From NCBI RefSeq assembly GCF_900537175.1, contig NZ_LS999835.1:124001-188000 (forward strand): a stretch of 64,000 nucleotides of DNA, in the 5' to 3' direction. Source of the stretch: Lentilitoribacter sp. Alg239-R112. GTDB lineage: Bacteria; Pseudomonadota; Alphaproteobacteria; Rhizobiales; Rhizobiaceae. A program made the translations under genes and the position numbers. Positions 1 through 8,558 of the stretch are shown here, piece after piece. The stretch's first letter is position 1, and each line of letters begins with the position of its first letter. The notes below the pieces were generated by a model. The model worked only from the letters and a program-made list of their open reading frames with translations. It was not told the DNA's origin and did not search any database.

Positions 1-1318
1 GTTCACTTAGTTTTGCATTTAGTTTCGCCAAGTGAAGACGAGCTACATGCTCATCAAGACGTTTTGGAAGAACATAAACTTCGTTCTTATACTCATCACC
101 TTTCGTATAAAGCTCGATTTGAGCTAGCACCTGGTTGGTAAATGAAGCTGACATTACAAATGATGGATGGCCCGTTGCATTACCGAGGTTCAAGAGGCGA
201 CCTTCTGACAGTAAGATCATACGGTTTCCTTTTGGAAATTCGATCATATCGACTTGTGGCTTAACATTATTCCATTTGAAATTCTTCAGATCAGCAACTT
301 CAATCTCGTTATCAAAGTGACCGATATTACCAACGATGGCCATATCTTTCATCTCACGCATGTGATCAACTTTGATGATATCCTTATTGCCTGTTGTCGT
401 GATGAATATATCCGCTGATGAAACCACATCCTCAAGTTGAACAACTTCAAATCCATCCATTGCGGCTTGCAATGCACAAATTGGGTCAACTTCTGTGACT
501 TTAACACGTGCGCCAGCACCACTTAACGAAGCGGCGGAGCCTTTACCCACATCACCATAGCCACAAACAACAGCAACTTTACCAGCCATCATCACATCTG
601 TTGCTCGACGAATGCCATCAACCAATGACTCTTTACAACCGTATTTGTTATCGAATTTTGATTTTGTCACCGAGTCATTCACGTTAATTGCAGGGAATGG
701 CAATTGATCGGCTTTTTGTAATTGATAAAGACGATTCACACCAGTTGTTGTTTCTTCTGTCACACCTTTGATGGCGTCACGTTGCTTGGCAAAGAAACCA
801 GGTGATTGAGCCATACGTTTTTTGATTTGAGCAAAAAGAACTTCTTCTTCTTCCGAGCCTGGGTTCGACAAGACATCTTCACCAGCTTCTGCACGTGCAC
901 CAAGAAGGATGTACATTGTGGCATCACCACCATCATCCAGAATCATGTTGCAAGGTTCGCCATCTGGCCACTGGAACATACGGTCTGTGTATGTCCAATA
1001 TTCTTCTAGCGTCTCACCTTTAACAGCAAAAACAGGAACACCAGTTGCTGCAATTGCAGCCGCAGCATGATCTTGTGTTGAAAAGATATTACAAGAAACC
1101 CAACGAACATCTGCACCTAGCGCTGTTAAAGTTTCAATTAAAACTGCTGTTTGAATGGTCATGTGGAGCGAGCCACAAATACGAGCACCTTTAAGTGGCT
1201 GGCTTTCGCCAAACTCTTCACGGGAAGCCATAAGGCCCGGCATTTCGGTTTCTGCGATGTCTATTTCTGTCCGGCCGAAATCGGCTAACGAAATATCTGC
1301 TACAATATAATCTGACAT
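1..1318 (-). CDS. ahcY: Adenosylhomocysteinase, 3' end cut by the window edge
   Basis: S-adenosylhomocysteine hydrolase cleaves SAH to adenosine and homocysteine in the cytoplasm and clears the product inhibitor of methyltransferases. I translated the minus strand from the ATG at 1316-1318. It begins [20 protein letters not shown] and contains the family stretches [15 protein letters not shown], the Rossmann loop [12 protein letters not shown] and [10 protein letters not shown], all diagnostic of AhcY. The frame is open to base 2; the last residues seen, [12 protein letters not shown], lie a few tens of codons before the usual PYRY-type C terminus, so only the end is missing. It follows ptsH on the same strand after about 125 bases that can form competing hairpins. 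An AhcY next to HPr/EIIA and chvGI is the usual rhizobial order. Identification is secure. Confidence 0.97.
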   Translation of the reverse strand, partial: MSDYIVADISLADFGRTEIDIAETEMPGLMASREEFGESQPLKGARICGSLHMTIQTAVLIETLTALGADVRWVSCNIFSTQDHAAAAIAATGVPVFAVKGETLEEYWTYTDRMFQWPDGEPCNMILDDGGDATMYILLGARAEAGEDVLSNPGSEEEEVLFAQIKKRMAQSPGFFAKQRDAIKGVTEETTTGVNRLYQLQKADQLPFPAINVNDSVTKSKFDNKYGCKESLVDGIRRATDVMMAGKVAVVCGYGDVGKGSAASLSGAGARVKVTEVDPICALQAAMDGFEVVQLEDVVSSADIFITTTGNKDIIKVDHMREMKDMAIVGNIGHFDNEIEVADLKNFKWNNVKPQVDMIEFPKGNRMILLSEGRLLNLGNATGHPSFVMSASFTNQVLAQIELYTKGDEYKNEVYVLPKRLDEHVARLHLAKLNAKLSE

Positions 1319-1443
1319 GATGGTCTCCAAGGGCTTATCAAATTGCTAAAGGGGAGAAACACTCGCCCTTTTTAAATTCATTTATCAACAATTTGGATTT
1401 GTAGCAAGAAACATATAAAGAAATGTTTATATCGTTATGGTAA
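1319..1443 (-). promoter_or_regulatory. ahcY leader with two mutually exclusive hairpins
   Basis: On the minus strand, AAAGGG (complement of 1366-1371) can pair with CCCTTT (complement of 1348-1353). Alternatively AAGGGC (complement of 1365-1370) can pair with GCCCTT (complement of 1329-1334), which directly precedes the GGAG ribosome-binding site of ahcY. The two pairings share the same 5' strand, so they exclude each other. There is no U-tract, so this is not an obvious terminator. A regulatory role is inference; I could not match it to a known SAM or SAH riboswitch. Confidence 0.3.
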
Positions 1444-1734
1444 CTATTCAGACTCACCGAATTTACTTGTAACAAGTTCTTCCAGTGCATCAAGGACGTT
1501 TACAGCCTCTGGTCCGGAAGCTTCAACAAGGATAGAACATCCTGGGCTGGCAGCTAGCATGAGTAATTCCATAATCTCATCACCGCCAACCTTCATATTA
1601 TCTTTCGAAACACTCACAGTGGCATCAAATTTTTCAACAACTTGCACAAAACGGTGGGATGCACGTGCATGCAAACCTCGTTTATTCGTAATGTCGAGAA
1701 TACGAGAAAGTTCAGACGAATTTACAGAAGTCAT
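1444..1734 (-). CDS. ptsH: HPr-family phosphocarrier protein, regulatory serine replaced by Glu
   Basis: HPr passes phosphate from Enzyme I to EIIA. The 96-residue protein has the active-site motif RGLHARAS with His22, equivalent to canonical His15. Counting the same offset, the canonical regulatory Ser46 falls on residue 53, which is Glu in the segment VGGDEIMELL; related rhizobial HPr proteins read approximately VGGTSIMGLM there. The C-terminal LAASPGCSILVEASGPEA is typical. Its start overlaps the EIIA stop by four bases (ATGA), so the two are translationally coupled. The loss of Ser46 matches the absence of hprK upstream. It probably belongs to the regulatory, nitrogen-type PTS rather than to sugar transport, because no sugar permease is nearby. 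Confidence 0.95.
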   Translation of the reverse strand: MTSVNSSELSRILDITNKRGLHARASHRFVQVVEKFDATVSVSKDNMKVGGDEIMELLMLAASPGCSILVEASGPEAVNVLDALEELVTSKFGESE

Positions 1735-2135
1735 TTTTTATTGAGCAACCCACTGGCAACATTAATGTATTTACGCCCTGCATCCTGGGCCTCAGAAAGT
1801 GATTTTTCCATATCATCATCTTCGCGAATTCGGGCAAGCTTAATCAGCATTGGCAAGTTTACACCTGCAATAACTTCAATTTTCCCACTTTCATCCATGA
1901 CAGAAATTGAAAGGTTAGATGGAGTTCCACCAAACATATCTGTCAAAATGATAACACCTTTGCCTTGATCAGCTTCAGCTGTCGCATCGATAATGTCCCG
2001 ACGGCGCAAATCCATATCGTCATCTGGACCTATACATATGGTTTCAAATGCAGTTTGCCGGCCGACAACATGCTCAAGCGCATTTCGAAATTCATCTGCC
2101 AAATTTCCGTGAGTGACAAGCACCAAACCAATCAT
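1731..2135 (-). CDS. PTS EIIA component, mannose/fructose type
   Basis: The protein is an EIIA domain of the mannose family that accepts phosphate from HPr, probably on His9 in MIGLVLVTHGNLA. I chose the ATG at 2133-2135, giving 134 residues, because homologues begin exactly at MIGLVLVTHG and an AGGAG lies about 11 bases upstream; an upstream in-frame start at 2174 would add 13 unrelated residues. FGGTPSNLS and VNLPMLIKL are family signatures. No EIIB, EIIC or EIID gene is present, which fits a regulatory role, as known for the rhizobial EIIA next to ChvGI. The 161-base gap upstream, to chvG, is where hprK sits in most relatives. Confidence 0.92.
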   Translation of the reverse strand: MIGLVLVTHGNLADEFRNALEHVVGRQTAFETICIGPDDDMDLRRRDIIDATAEADQGKGVIILTDMFGGTPSNLSISVMDESGKIEVIAGVNLPMLIKLARIREDDDMEKSLSEAQDAGRKYINVASGLLNKK

Positions 2136-2296
2136 GCTTTCCCATACTCCTGTGGATAGCAACAGTTTTTCCAATTTAAACCTATCTTCAACAGGTTTGA
2201 TATAAGTTCAAGCGAAAAAAAGAGTTCAATCCTAAAAACGCTAAGAACCTCTACTATTCGATGCAACTTTACTGAAACTTATCAAAGTTGAGGACG
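2136..2296 (-). other. chvG-EIIA spacer lacking hprK
   Basis: This 161-base spacer occupies the position of the HPr kinase/phosphorylase gene in most rhizobial chvI-chvG-hprK-EIIA-HPr clusters. I see no P-loop or HPrK signature coding in any frame and too little room for the gene. It holds one inverted repeat, CAACTTT (2264-2270) and AAAGTTG (2284-2290), with a 13-base loop just after the chvG stop. It lacks a clear T-run, so it is at best a weak terminator. Confidence 0.6.
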
Positions 2297-4138
2297 TTAC
2301 TGCATCAAAGGAAGAGAGATTACGAAACAAGCACCTGATTCTTCATTGTTCGAAGAAGTCGCCAAATTTTCAACATCAATGGTGCCACCATGAGCTTCTA
2401 TAATTTGCCGACTGATTGACAGACCCAGACCGGAGTTCTGTCCAAAATCTTCATCCGCAGGTCGATCAGTATAAAAACGTTCGAAAACACGATTAATATC
2501 TTCGATTTGAATACCTGGCCCATTGTCTTTCACTTTTATAATGCAGGCATCATTCTCTATTGATAATTCAATATGAATGCGGCCATGGTCTTCTGGAACA
2601 AAGCTTCGGGCATTTTCAATCAAATTTGTAATCACTTGCCCGAGCCGTAATTCATGACCCAAGACTTTATATTCTGAATCCTTGGCCCCTTCTTTAATAT
2701 CAAATGTGATATCAACTCTTTTACCTCTGTCCATCTGCAATGACAGATCAACGATATCTGATAGAAGTTTTACTAATTCTACCAACTCTGAATCATCACG
2801 AGCAAGCTCAGCATCCAGACGTGACGCATCAGAAATGTCCGTTATCAATCGGTCAAGACGCATAACATCATGCTCGATGACGTCTAGAAGGCGTTTTTGT
2901 GATTCTTGTTTTTTTGCCAGCGGTAGTGTTTCAACAGCGCTTCGCAATGACGTGAGTGGATTTTTTAGTTCATGGCTAACATCTGCGGCAAAGCTCTCAA
3001 TAGCCTCAATACGGTCGTAAAGAGCAGTAGTCATATCTCGTAATGCAGTTGATAGATTACCAATTTCATCTTGCCGTGCAGAAAAATCAGGGATTTCTTC
3101 TCTTGCCTTGACACCGCGGCGCACGCGAATTGCAGCTGCCGATAAACGACGTAGTGGTGTTGCAATCGTGCTTGCCAAAATTAAAGACAACACAATTGTT
3201 ACAAGCGCCGCCACGCCAAATACGCGGAAAATCGCCATCCGTTCAGCATGAACAATTTTATCGATATCGCCCGCTTGTGTTGATAATAAAAGAACGCCTA
3301 ACACGGCGCGAAATCTCTGAACAGGTACGGCCACTGATACAATAAGCTCGCCCGCTTCGGTGACACGCACCACCGCACTGCGTCCACCAGTTAACGCACT
3401 CATTACTTCAGGGTAAATTGTTCCATCGGCACCGGGTGCTTCGCGATAGACGGATAGTCCGCCAGGTTGAAGTAGCTGATTAAAAAGGCGTGAAATTGAA
3501 TCATAGATCTGAAAATCATCTGAATCTGGTGCATCGAGGTCAAATTTCAAGACCTGTCCGCTGGTATACAAGAAACGCGAATCTAACAAAAGACTAGCAT
3601 CTTGATCATAAATACGGGCACGCGTTCTCGTGGGTGATATGACACGACGTAAAACTGGCGCAATCACTTTTGGATCGAATGGAAATGCTAAATCATCTGA
3701 AACAGATGGAGATACACTTTGACCCGCTTGCAGTTCCAGAAGCTTTTGCGGATCAATCGTTATGGAATCCGTTTCAACACTTGCAGATGCTGCAATCGCA
3801 CCAGAGATAATCTCGCCTTGGGTGAGAAGGCTTTCGACGCGCGCATCAATAAGGCCTTCACGGAATTGGTTCAGGTATAATATACCCGATACAAGCACCA
3901 AAAGCGCCAGAAGATTTAAGAACAATATTCGACGGGCAATACTTGAAAACAAGATTCCGCCGAAAATACGTCTTAAATAGGTAAAAGGATGCGTAAACCC
4001 TCGACTTGAAAACCCTTGGTTCTCTTGGCCTTGGGTAATCTTGGTCTCACCAGCTTGGGTGCGAGTAACCTGCCTACTCAAAGGATTTGACTCGTCCAAA
4101 TCTTCACTTGGTTTGTTATTATCAGACACGTCACCCAA
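2297..4138 (-). CDS. chvG: Sensor histidine kinase ChvG
   Basis: ChvG (ExoS/BvrS) is the inner-membrane kinase of the ChvG-ChvI system, which responds to acid or envelope stress in rhizobia and controls surface polysaccharides and central metabolism. The 613-residue protein has a cytoplasmic N terminus, a membrane segment near residues 71-90, a periplasmic sensor domain to about 300, a second membrane segment near 302-324, a HAMP region, and a HisKA domain with phospho-acceptor His389 in FAADVSHELKNPLTSL. It ends in an HATPase domain with NLIENARSF and DNGPGI motifs. It lies 12 bases after chvI and is surely cotranscribed with it. Length and architecture are normal for the family. Confidence 0.95.
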   Translation of the reverse strand: MGDVSDNNKPSEDLDESNPLSRQVTRTQAGETKITQGQENQGFSSRGFTHPFTYLRRIFGGILFSSIARRILFLNLLALLVLVSGILYLNQFREGLIDARVESLLTQGEIISGAIAASASVETDSITIDPQKLLELQAGQSVSPSVSDDLAFPFDPKVIAPVLRRVISPTRTRARIYDQDASLLLDSRFLYTSGQVLKFDLDAPDSDDFQIYDSISRLFNQLLQPGGLSVYREAPGADGTIYPEVMSALTGGRSAVVRVTEAGELIVSVAVPVQRFRAVLGVLLLSTQAGDIDKIVHAERMAIFRVFGVAALVTIVLSLILASTIATPLRRLSAAAIRVRRGVKAREEIPDFSARQDEIGNLSTALRDMTTALYDRIEAIESFAADVSHELKNPLTSLRSAVETLPLAKKQESQKRLLDVIEHDVMRLDRLITDISDASRLDAELARDDSELVELVKLLSDIVDLSLQMDRGKRVDITFDIKEGAKDSEYKVLGHELRLGQVITNLIENARSFVPEDHGRIHIELSIENDACIIKVKDNGPGIQIEDINRVFERFYTDRPADEDFGQNSGLGLSISRQIIEAHGGTIDVENLATSSNNEESGACFVISLPLMQ

Positions 4139-4150
4139 ACTAACGACAGC

Positions 4151-4858
4151 TTATGCTTCTTTAAAGCGATATCCGACACCATATAGTGTCTCAATCATAT
4201 TAAAATCATTATCGACCATCTTGAATTTTTTACGTAAACGCTTGATGTGGCTATCAATGGTCCGGTCATCCACATAGACCTGATCATCATAAGCGGCGTC
4301 CATCAAAGAGTCACGGCTTTTAACGACACCTGGACGTTGAGCAAGGGACAAGAGGATAAGAAATTCTGTTACCGTGAGCGTAACGACTTGATCTTTCCAA
4401 GAGCAAATATGCCGCTCTTGATCCATCGAAAGATGCCCGCGCTCCAAATTCTTCTGCTGAGAACCATCCGCCTTTGCAGACGCGCCAGCTTCTCTATTTG
4501 CCGCACGGCGAAGAATGGCTTTAACCCGCTCGACAAGTAGTCTTTGGGAAAATGGCTTCTTTATAAAATCATCTGCACCCATCTTTAAACCGAACAATTC
4601 ATCAATTTCTTCGTCTTTTGATGTCAAAAAAATAACAGGTACGTCAGATTTTTGACGAAACCGACGTAGAAGCTCCATTCCATCCATTCTTGGCATCTTA
4701 ATATCAAAGACAGCTAACTGCGGAGGCCTCGCAAGCAACCCATCCAGCGCTGATGCACCATCTGTATATGTTTCAACTTTATAACCTTCTGTTTCCAGCG
4801 CGATGGAAACAGAAGTCAAAATATTTTTATCATCATCCACTAAGGCAATGGTTTGCAT
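4151..4858 (-). CDS. chvI: Response regulator ChvI, OmpR/PhoB type
   Basis: ChvI is the DNA-binding partner of ChvG. The receiver domain has the acidic pocket DDD at residues 8-10, phospho-acceptor Asp52 in [12 protein letters not shown], Thr79 and Lys101; the C-terminal winged helix ends with [10 protein letters not shown]. At 235 residues it is slightly shorter than many rhizobial ChvI proteins but complete. The start ATG is preceded by AGGAGAAATCC. It is the first gene of the leftward chvI-chvG-EIIA-HPr-ahcY run and is divergent from pckA, a neighbour known in rhizobia to be influenced by this system. A proteobacterial PhoB-like regulator would look similar, but the context makes ChvI the safe call. 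Confidence 0.95.
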   Translation of the reverse strand: MQTIALVDDDKNILTSVSIALETEGYKVETYTDGASALDGLLARPPQLAVFDIKMPRMDGMELLRRFRQKSDVPVIFLTSKDEEIDELFGLKMGADDFIKKPFSQRLLVERVKAILRRAANREAGASAKADGSQQKNLERGHLSMDQERHICSWKDQVVTLTVTEFLILLSLAQRPGVVKSRDSLMDAAYDDQVYVDDRTIDSHIKRLRKKFKMVDNDFNMIETLYGVGYRFKEA

Positions 4859-5184
4859 GGATTTCTCCTGATTTGCTCGTTTTTACCACATACGGTTACG
4901 CTTAACATCTCTCTTGCGGATAAAAAGAGAACAAATTGTGGCAAAGCTCAAATTTTATCAAAACAAACATTCATTTAACTTTTAATATTCCTATAAATGG
5001 TCCGATAACCATAATCTTTTCAAAGACTAATTTTAAATCGTTTGAAAAATTGTGACAGTTTTTTAAATCGATTAAATATTTGTTTTTATTGATTTTTCAA
5101 CTTTTTTCACTTGCCAATTTAAAATTTTTAATTATTTATAGCCAAATATTTAAATGTCATTTTATCTCTGGAAAGGCTCCTGCT
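4859..5184. promoter_or_regulatory. Divergent chvI/pckA intergenic region
   Basis: This 326-base AT-rich stretch must carry the promoters of chvI (leftward) and pckA (rightward). It contains a 10-base direct repeat TTTTAAATCG at 5031-5040 and 5061-5070, spaced 30 bases start to start (about three helical turns), which would place two protein half-sites on the same face. GGAAAGG at 5170-5176 is the likely pckA ribosome-binding site. I see no open frame that looks coding here. Confidence 0.5.
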
Positions 5185-6798
5185 ATGCAACAGGAATTTG
5201 GTACTCGCAATAAACAGTTTGGTTTAGATCAGTGTGGATTAACATCCATTTCTTCGATCTATTATAACCTTACTGAGGGCGAGCTTTATGAAAAAGCCCT
5301 CCAACGCAAAGAAGCAACTTTAACCGCTCATGGTGCTCTGCGCGCAATCACCGGTCAACATACTGGTCGCTCTGCCGCTGACAAATTCACAGTTCGTGAT
5401 GCAACAACGGAAGATCAAATCTGGTGGGATAATAACAAAGCCATGTCACCGGAACATTTTGAAAATCTTTATGATGACATGATTTCTCATGCAGAAGGTC
5501 GTGATCTGTTCGTTCAGGACCTTGTTGGAGGTGCAGACAAAGAAAATGCATTGCCAACACGTGTCGTGACTGAATTTGCATGGCATTCACTGTTTATCCG
5601 TAATCTTCTTATTCGTCCCGAGCGAAGTGAGCTTGCAGATTTTACAGCAAAAATGACGGTTATTGACCTTCCAAGTTTCCGTGCGGACAAAGAACGACAT
5701 GGTTGTCGTTCTGAAACAGTTATAGCGATCAATATTGCCAAAAGGATCGTTCTTATTGGTGGTACATCATATGCTGGCGAGATGAAAAAATCTGTCTTCA
5801 CAATGCTTAACTACTTGCTTCCACAAAAAGGTGTGATGCCGATGCATTGTTCAGCCAATGTGGGCAAAGATGGCGATGCTGCTGTTTTCTTTGGCCTATC
5901 TGGCACAGGTAAAACAACTCTTTCTGCTGACCCTGCGCGCACACTTGTTGGTGACGACGAGCATGGTTGGGGTGAAGATGGTATCTTTAATTTCGAAGGT
6001 GGCTGTTATGCAAAAACCATTCGTCTTTCCAAAGAAGCAGAGCCGGAAATTTTCAGCACAACAGAGCGCTTCGGCACTGTGCTTGAAAATGTAGTTTTAG
6101 ATGAAAATCGCGTCCCCGATTTTGACGATGGATCGCTGACTGAAAACACACGTTGTGCTTACCCGCTACATTTTATTCCAAATGCAAGTGATACAGGCAA
6201 AGCAAAACACCCAAAAAACATTATCATGCTAACGGCTGATGCATTTGGTGTTATGCCACCAATTGCGAAATTAACACCAGATCAAGCCATGTATCACTTC
6301 CTATCCGGTTACACTGCAAAAGTAGCTGGTACAGAAAAAGGTGTTACGGAACCAGAAGCAACATTCTCAACCTGTTTTGGTGCACCATTTATGCCACGTC
6401 ACCCAACAGTTTATGGTAATCTTTTGCGCAAACTTATCGCCGAGCATGGTGTAAATTGCTGGTTGGTCAATACAGGCTGGACCGGAGGCGCTTATGGCGT
6501 TGGTGAGCGTATGCCGATTAAAGCAACACGTGCCCTTCTAACCGCAGCACTTGATGGGTCATTAAATGAGGCTGACTACCGCCCAGACGACAATTTTGGT
6601 TTCCAAGTCCCGGTTTCAGTGGAAGGTGTTGACACTCAAATCCTTGACCCTCGCTCTACATGGGACGACAAAGAAGCATACGATAAAGTGGCCTCAGGAC
6701 TTGTTGATATGTTTGTTTCGAACTTTGACAAATTTGAAGACCATGTTGATGGTACTGTGCGCGATGCTGCCCCGGGCATCCGTATCGCTGCCGAGTAA
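5185..6798 (+). CDS. pckA: Phosphoenolpyruvate carboxykinase (ATP)
   Basis: PckA converts oxaloacetate and ATP to PEP, CO2 and ADP, the entry step of gluconeogenesis from organic acids. I start it at ATG 5185 ([19 protein letters not shown]), giving 537 residues, because the in-frame extension back to 5080 is hydrophobic, unlike the family, and a GGAAAGG lies upstream of 5185. The kinase P-loop GLSGTGKT is at residues 237-244, followed by [17 protein letters not shown] with the metal-binding acidic pair. [14 protein letters not shown] and [15 protein letters not shown] are further family signatures. It is divergent from chvI and ends at a strong terminator. Confidence 0.97.
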   Translation: MQQEFGTRNKQFGLDQCGLTSISSIYYNLTEGELYEKALQRKEATLTAHGALRAITGQHTGRSAADKFTVRDATTEDQIWWDNNKAMSPEHFENLYDDMISHAEGRDLFVQDLVGGADKENALPTRVVTEFAWHSLFIRNLLIRPERSELADFTAKMTVIDLPSFRADKERHGCRSETVIAINIAKRIVLIGGTSYAGEMKKSVFTMLNYLLPQKGVMPMHCSANVGKDGDAAVFFGLSGTGKTTLSADPARTLVGDDEHGWGEDGIFNFEGGCYAKTIRLSKEAEPEIFSTTERFGTVLENVVLDENRVPDFDDGSLTENTRCAYPLHFIPNASDTGKAKHPKNIIMLTADAFGVMPPIAKLTPDQAMYHFLSGYTAKVAGTEKGVTEPEATFSTCFGAPFMPRHPTVYGNLLRKLIAEHGVNCWLVNTGWTGGAYGVGERMPIKATRALLTAALDGSLNEADYRPDDNFGFQVPVSVEGVDTQILDPRSTWDDKEAYDKVASGLVDMFVSNFDKFEDHVDGTVRDAAPGIRIAAE

Positions 6799-6829
6799 GC
6801 CTCCTCCAGTCAATTGTGTATAATGTTAC

Positions 6830-6861
6830 AAACCCGCCGGTTTTCAATCGGCGGGTTTCGT
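6830..6861 (+). terminator. Rho-independent terminator of pckA
   Basis: A perfect 10-base-pair stem pairs AAACCCGCCG (6830-6839) with CGGCGGGTTT (6849-6858) around a 9-base loop. It is followed by CGTTTATATT. It lies about 30 bases after the pckA stop codon and before arfB. Confidence 0.85.
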
Positions 6862-6898
6862 TTATATTGTATTTAACAATATCACTAAAGGATAGGTT

Positions 6899-7333
6899 TT
6901 GGCGCAACGAGCACTTTATGTCAGCGATAAGATTACCATTGAGCCATGGGAAATAGTCGAGTCTTTCATTCATTCTGCAGGTCCTGGTGGGCAAAATGTC
7001 AATAAAGTTGCGACATCCGTTCAGTTGCGTTTTGATCTTAAGAACTCACCCTCTGTACCTCCATTTGTGAAAAATCGTACCGTTAAGATTGCAGGGCGGC
7101 GTCTCAATAAAGATGGTGTTCTCGTACTTGAAGCAACAAAACACCGCTCGCAAGAACGAAATCGCGAAGATGCGCGCGAGCGCCTCAAAGAAATCTTGCT
7201 GGAAGCCAGCAAACCATTGCCACCACCGCGGCGAAAAACAAAACCCACACGTGGCTCAGTAGAACGACGTCTCAAAGCTAAATCTAACCGTTCTGGCATC
7301 AAGAAGATGCGCGGGAGTATCAGTGATGATTAA
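6899..7333 (+). CDS. arfB: Peptidyl-tRNA hydrolase ArfB, ribosome rescue
   Basis: ArfB (YaeJ) is a short class-I release-factor relative that hydrolyses peptidyl-tRNA on stalled ribosomes. The 144-residue protein has the catalytic GGQ at residues 30-32 in HSAGPGGQNVNKVATSV and a basic, disordered C-terminal tail (PPRRKTKPTRGSVERRLKAK) that enters the empty mRNA channel. It lacks the codon-recognition domain of RF1/RF2, as expected. The start is TTG at 6899, with AAAGGA about 8 bases upstream; the next in-frame starts would delete conserved residues. It follows the pckA terminator, so it probably has its own promoter. Confidence 0.93.
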   Translation: MAQRALYVSDKITIEPWEIVESFIHSAGPGGQNVNKVATSVQLRFDLKNSPSVPPFVKNRTVKIAGRRLNKDGVLVLEATKHRSQERNREDARERLKEILLEASKPLPPPRRKTKPTRGSVERRLKAKSNRSGIKKMRGSISDD

Positions 7334-7423
7334 ACCAAAATCACGCGGGTCACATAAAAGACTTCGCAATCAGTTATAAATCTACTATCAATAGTTAAAA
7401 TCGTAATAATAGGGGAGAATTCC

Positions 7424-7876
7424 ATGAGCTTTTTTGATTTTGTAAAATCTGCGGGTAAAAAACTAGGCCTTGTTGATGATGAACCACCAGTGGCAGAAGC
7501 TGTTGAAAAGGAACTCGCATCGCATAAGTTAGGTACCGATGATGTTAAGGTTGTCGTTAAAGGCGATACTGTTGTGCTTGAAGGTAATGTTGAAGATCAA
7601 TCTGTTTTCGAAAAAGCCATTCTTGCTGTTGGCAACACTTTAGGTATCTCAAAGGTTGAAGCGGCTGAACTAAAAGTTGCTGATGCACCAGCAGCAGCTG
7701 AACCAACTTTTCACACTGTTCAAAAAGGCGACAATCTTTGGAAAGTAGCTGAAGCTGCCTATGGCAAAGGCAAGGGTGGCAAGTACACCGTTATTTTTGA
7801 AGCTAATAAACCGATGTTATCAGATCCTGATCTTATCTATCCCGGTCAAGTTTTGCGTATTCCAGCGCTAGACTAG
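7424..7876 (+). CDS. kbp: BON-LysM protein, Kbp (YgaU) family
   Basis: This 150-residue protein has a short N-terminal FxxFVKSAGKKLG segment, a BON domain around residues 25-85 and a LysM domain around 95-148 with YTVIFEANKPMLSDPDLIYPGQVLRIP. That layout and the C-terminal sequence match Escherichia coli Kbp, a cytoplasmic potassium-binding protein. No signal peptide is seen, so it is cytoplasmic despite the LysM domain. AGGGGAGA precedes the ATG. The potassium role is inferred from the family; binding residues cannot be confirmed here. Confidence 0.88.
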   Translation: MSFFDFVKSAGKKLGLVDDEPPVAEAVEKELASHKLGTDDVKVVVKGDTVVLEGNVEDQSVFEKAILAVGNTLGISKVEAAELKVADAPAAAEPTFHTVQKGDNLWKVAEAAYGKGKGGKYTVIFEANKPMLSDPDLIYPGQVLRIPALD

Positions 7877-7939
7877 TCTCTGCGAGACCGGTCATTAAGA
7901 TTACCGTACCAAATAAACCTTTGGGGAGAAGCCAGTTAA

Positions 7940-8554
7940 ATGCAAGTTCTTCCCAAAGGCTTTTCTCATATTCCAAACCATCTCAATATTTCTACGCAGC
8001 GCGAACTTGTTGATGTTATCCGCGAGATCGTCAAACAAGCCCCGTTATATCGGCCAGAAATGCCGAAAACTGGTGAACCCTTCTCTGTTCGCATGACCAA
8101 TTGTGGGGAGCTGGGTTGGGTTTCTGATGAACAATCTGGCTATCGCTACCAGCCCAATCACCCTAAAACCAGCAAGCCCTGGCCCAAAATACCTGATCAG
8201 CTTATGCAAATCTGGCGAGAATTATCTGGCGCTGAATATTCACCTGAAGCCTGTCTTATCAATTTTTACGATACATCAGCGCGCATGGGGCTGCATCAGG
8301 ACAATGATGAAAATAATCTAGAAGCGCCAGTGCTTTCAATATCACTGGGCGACACATGTCAATTCCGCATCGGTCAAACAACGCGCGGAGGTCAAACCAA
8401 AAGCTTTAAGCTCCATAGCGGTGATGTTGTTGTTCTTGGTGGAGAATCTCGTCTTTGTTTCCATGGTGTCGATAAGATTTATCCTGATACATCACCGCTT
8501 CTTAAAAACGGTGGCCGGATTAATCTCACCCTGCGGCGGGTAACCCAAACTTAG
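7940..8554 (+). CDS. alkB: Alpha-ketoglutarate-dependent DNA repair dioxygenase AlkB
   Basis: AlkB oxidatively removes methyl groups from 1-methyladenine and 3-methylcytosine in DNA or RNA, using Fe(II) and 2-oxoglutarate. The 204-residue protein shows the iron ligands His119 and Asp121 in MGLHQDNDE and the distal His175 in CFHGVDKI. The 2-oxoglutarate-binding arginines are in GGRINLTLRR, probably Arg193 and Arg199. SLGDTCQFRIG is the conserved jelly-roll strand. A GGGGAGA ribosome-binding site precedes the ATG. It converges on the PAP2 gene, with only four bases between the stops, and no adaptive-response regulator (ada) is adjacent. Confidence 0.93.
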   Translation: MQVLPKGFSHIPNHLNISTQRELVDVIREIVKQAPLYRPEMPKTGEPFSVRMTNCGELGWVSDEQSGYRYQPNHPKTSKPWPKIPDQLMQIWRELSGAEYSPEACLINFYDTSARMGLHQDNDENNLEAPVLSISLGDTCQFRIGQTTRGGQTKSFKLHSGDVVVLGGESRLCFHGVDKIYPDTSPLLKNGGRINLTLRRVTQT

Positions 8555-8558
8555 ATAA

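Noticed and set aside
1366..1395. Resemblance of the ahcY leader to the 3' part of SAM-II riboswitches (TGATAAATG then AAAAAGGG)
   Set aside because: I could not build the required first stem and loop pairing, and the element is far from the start codon compared with known examples. Possible chance in AT-rich DNA.
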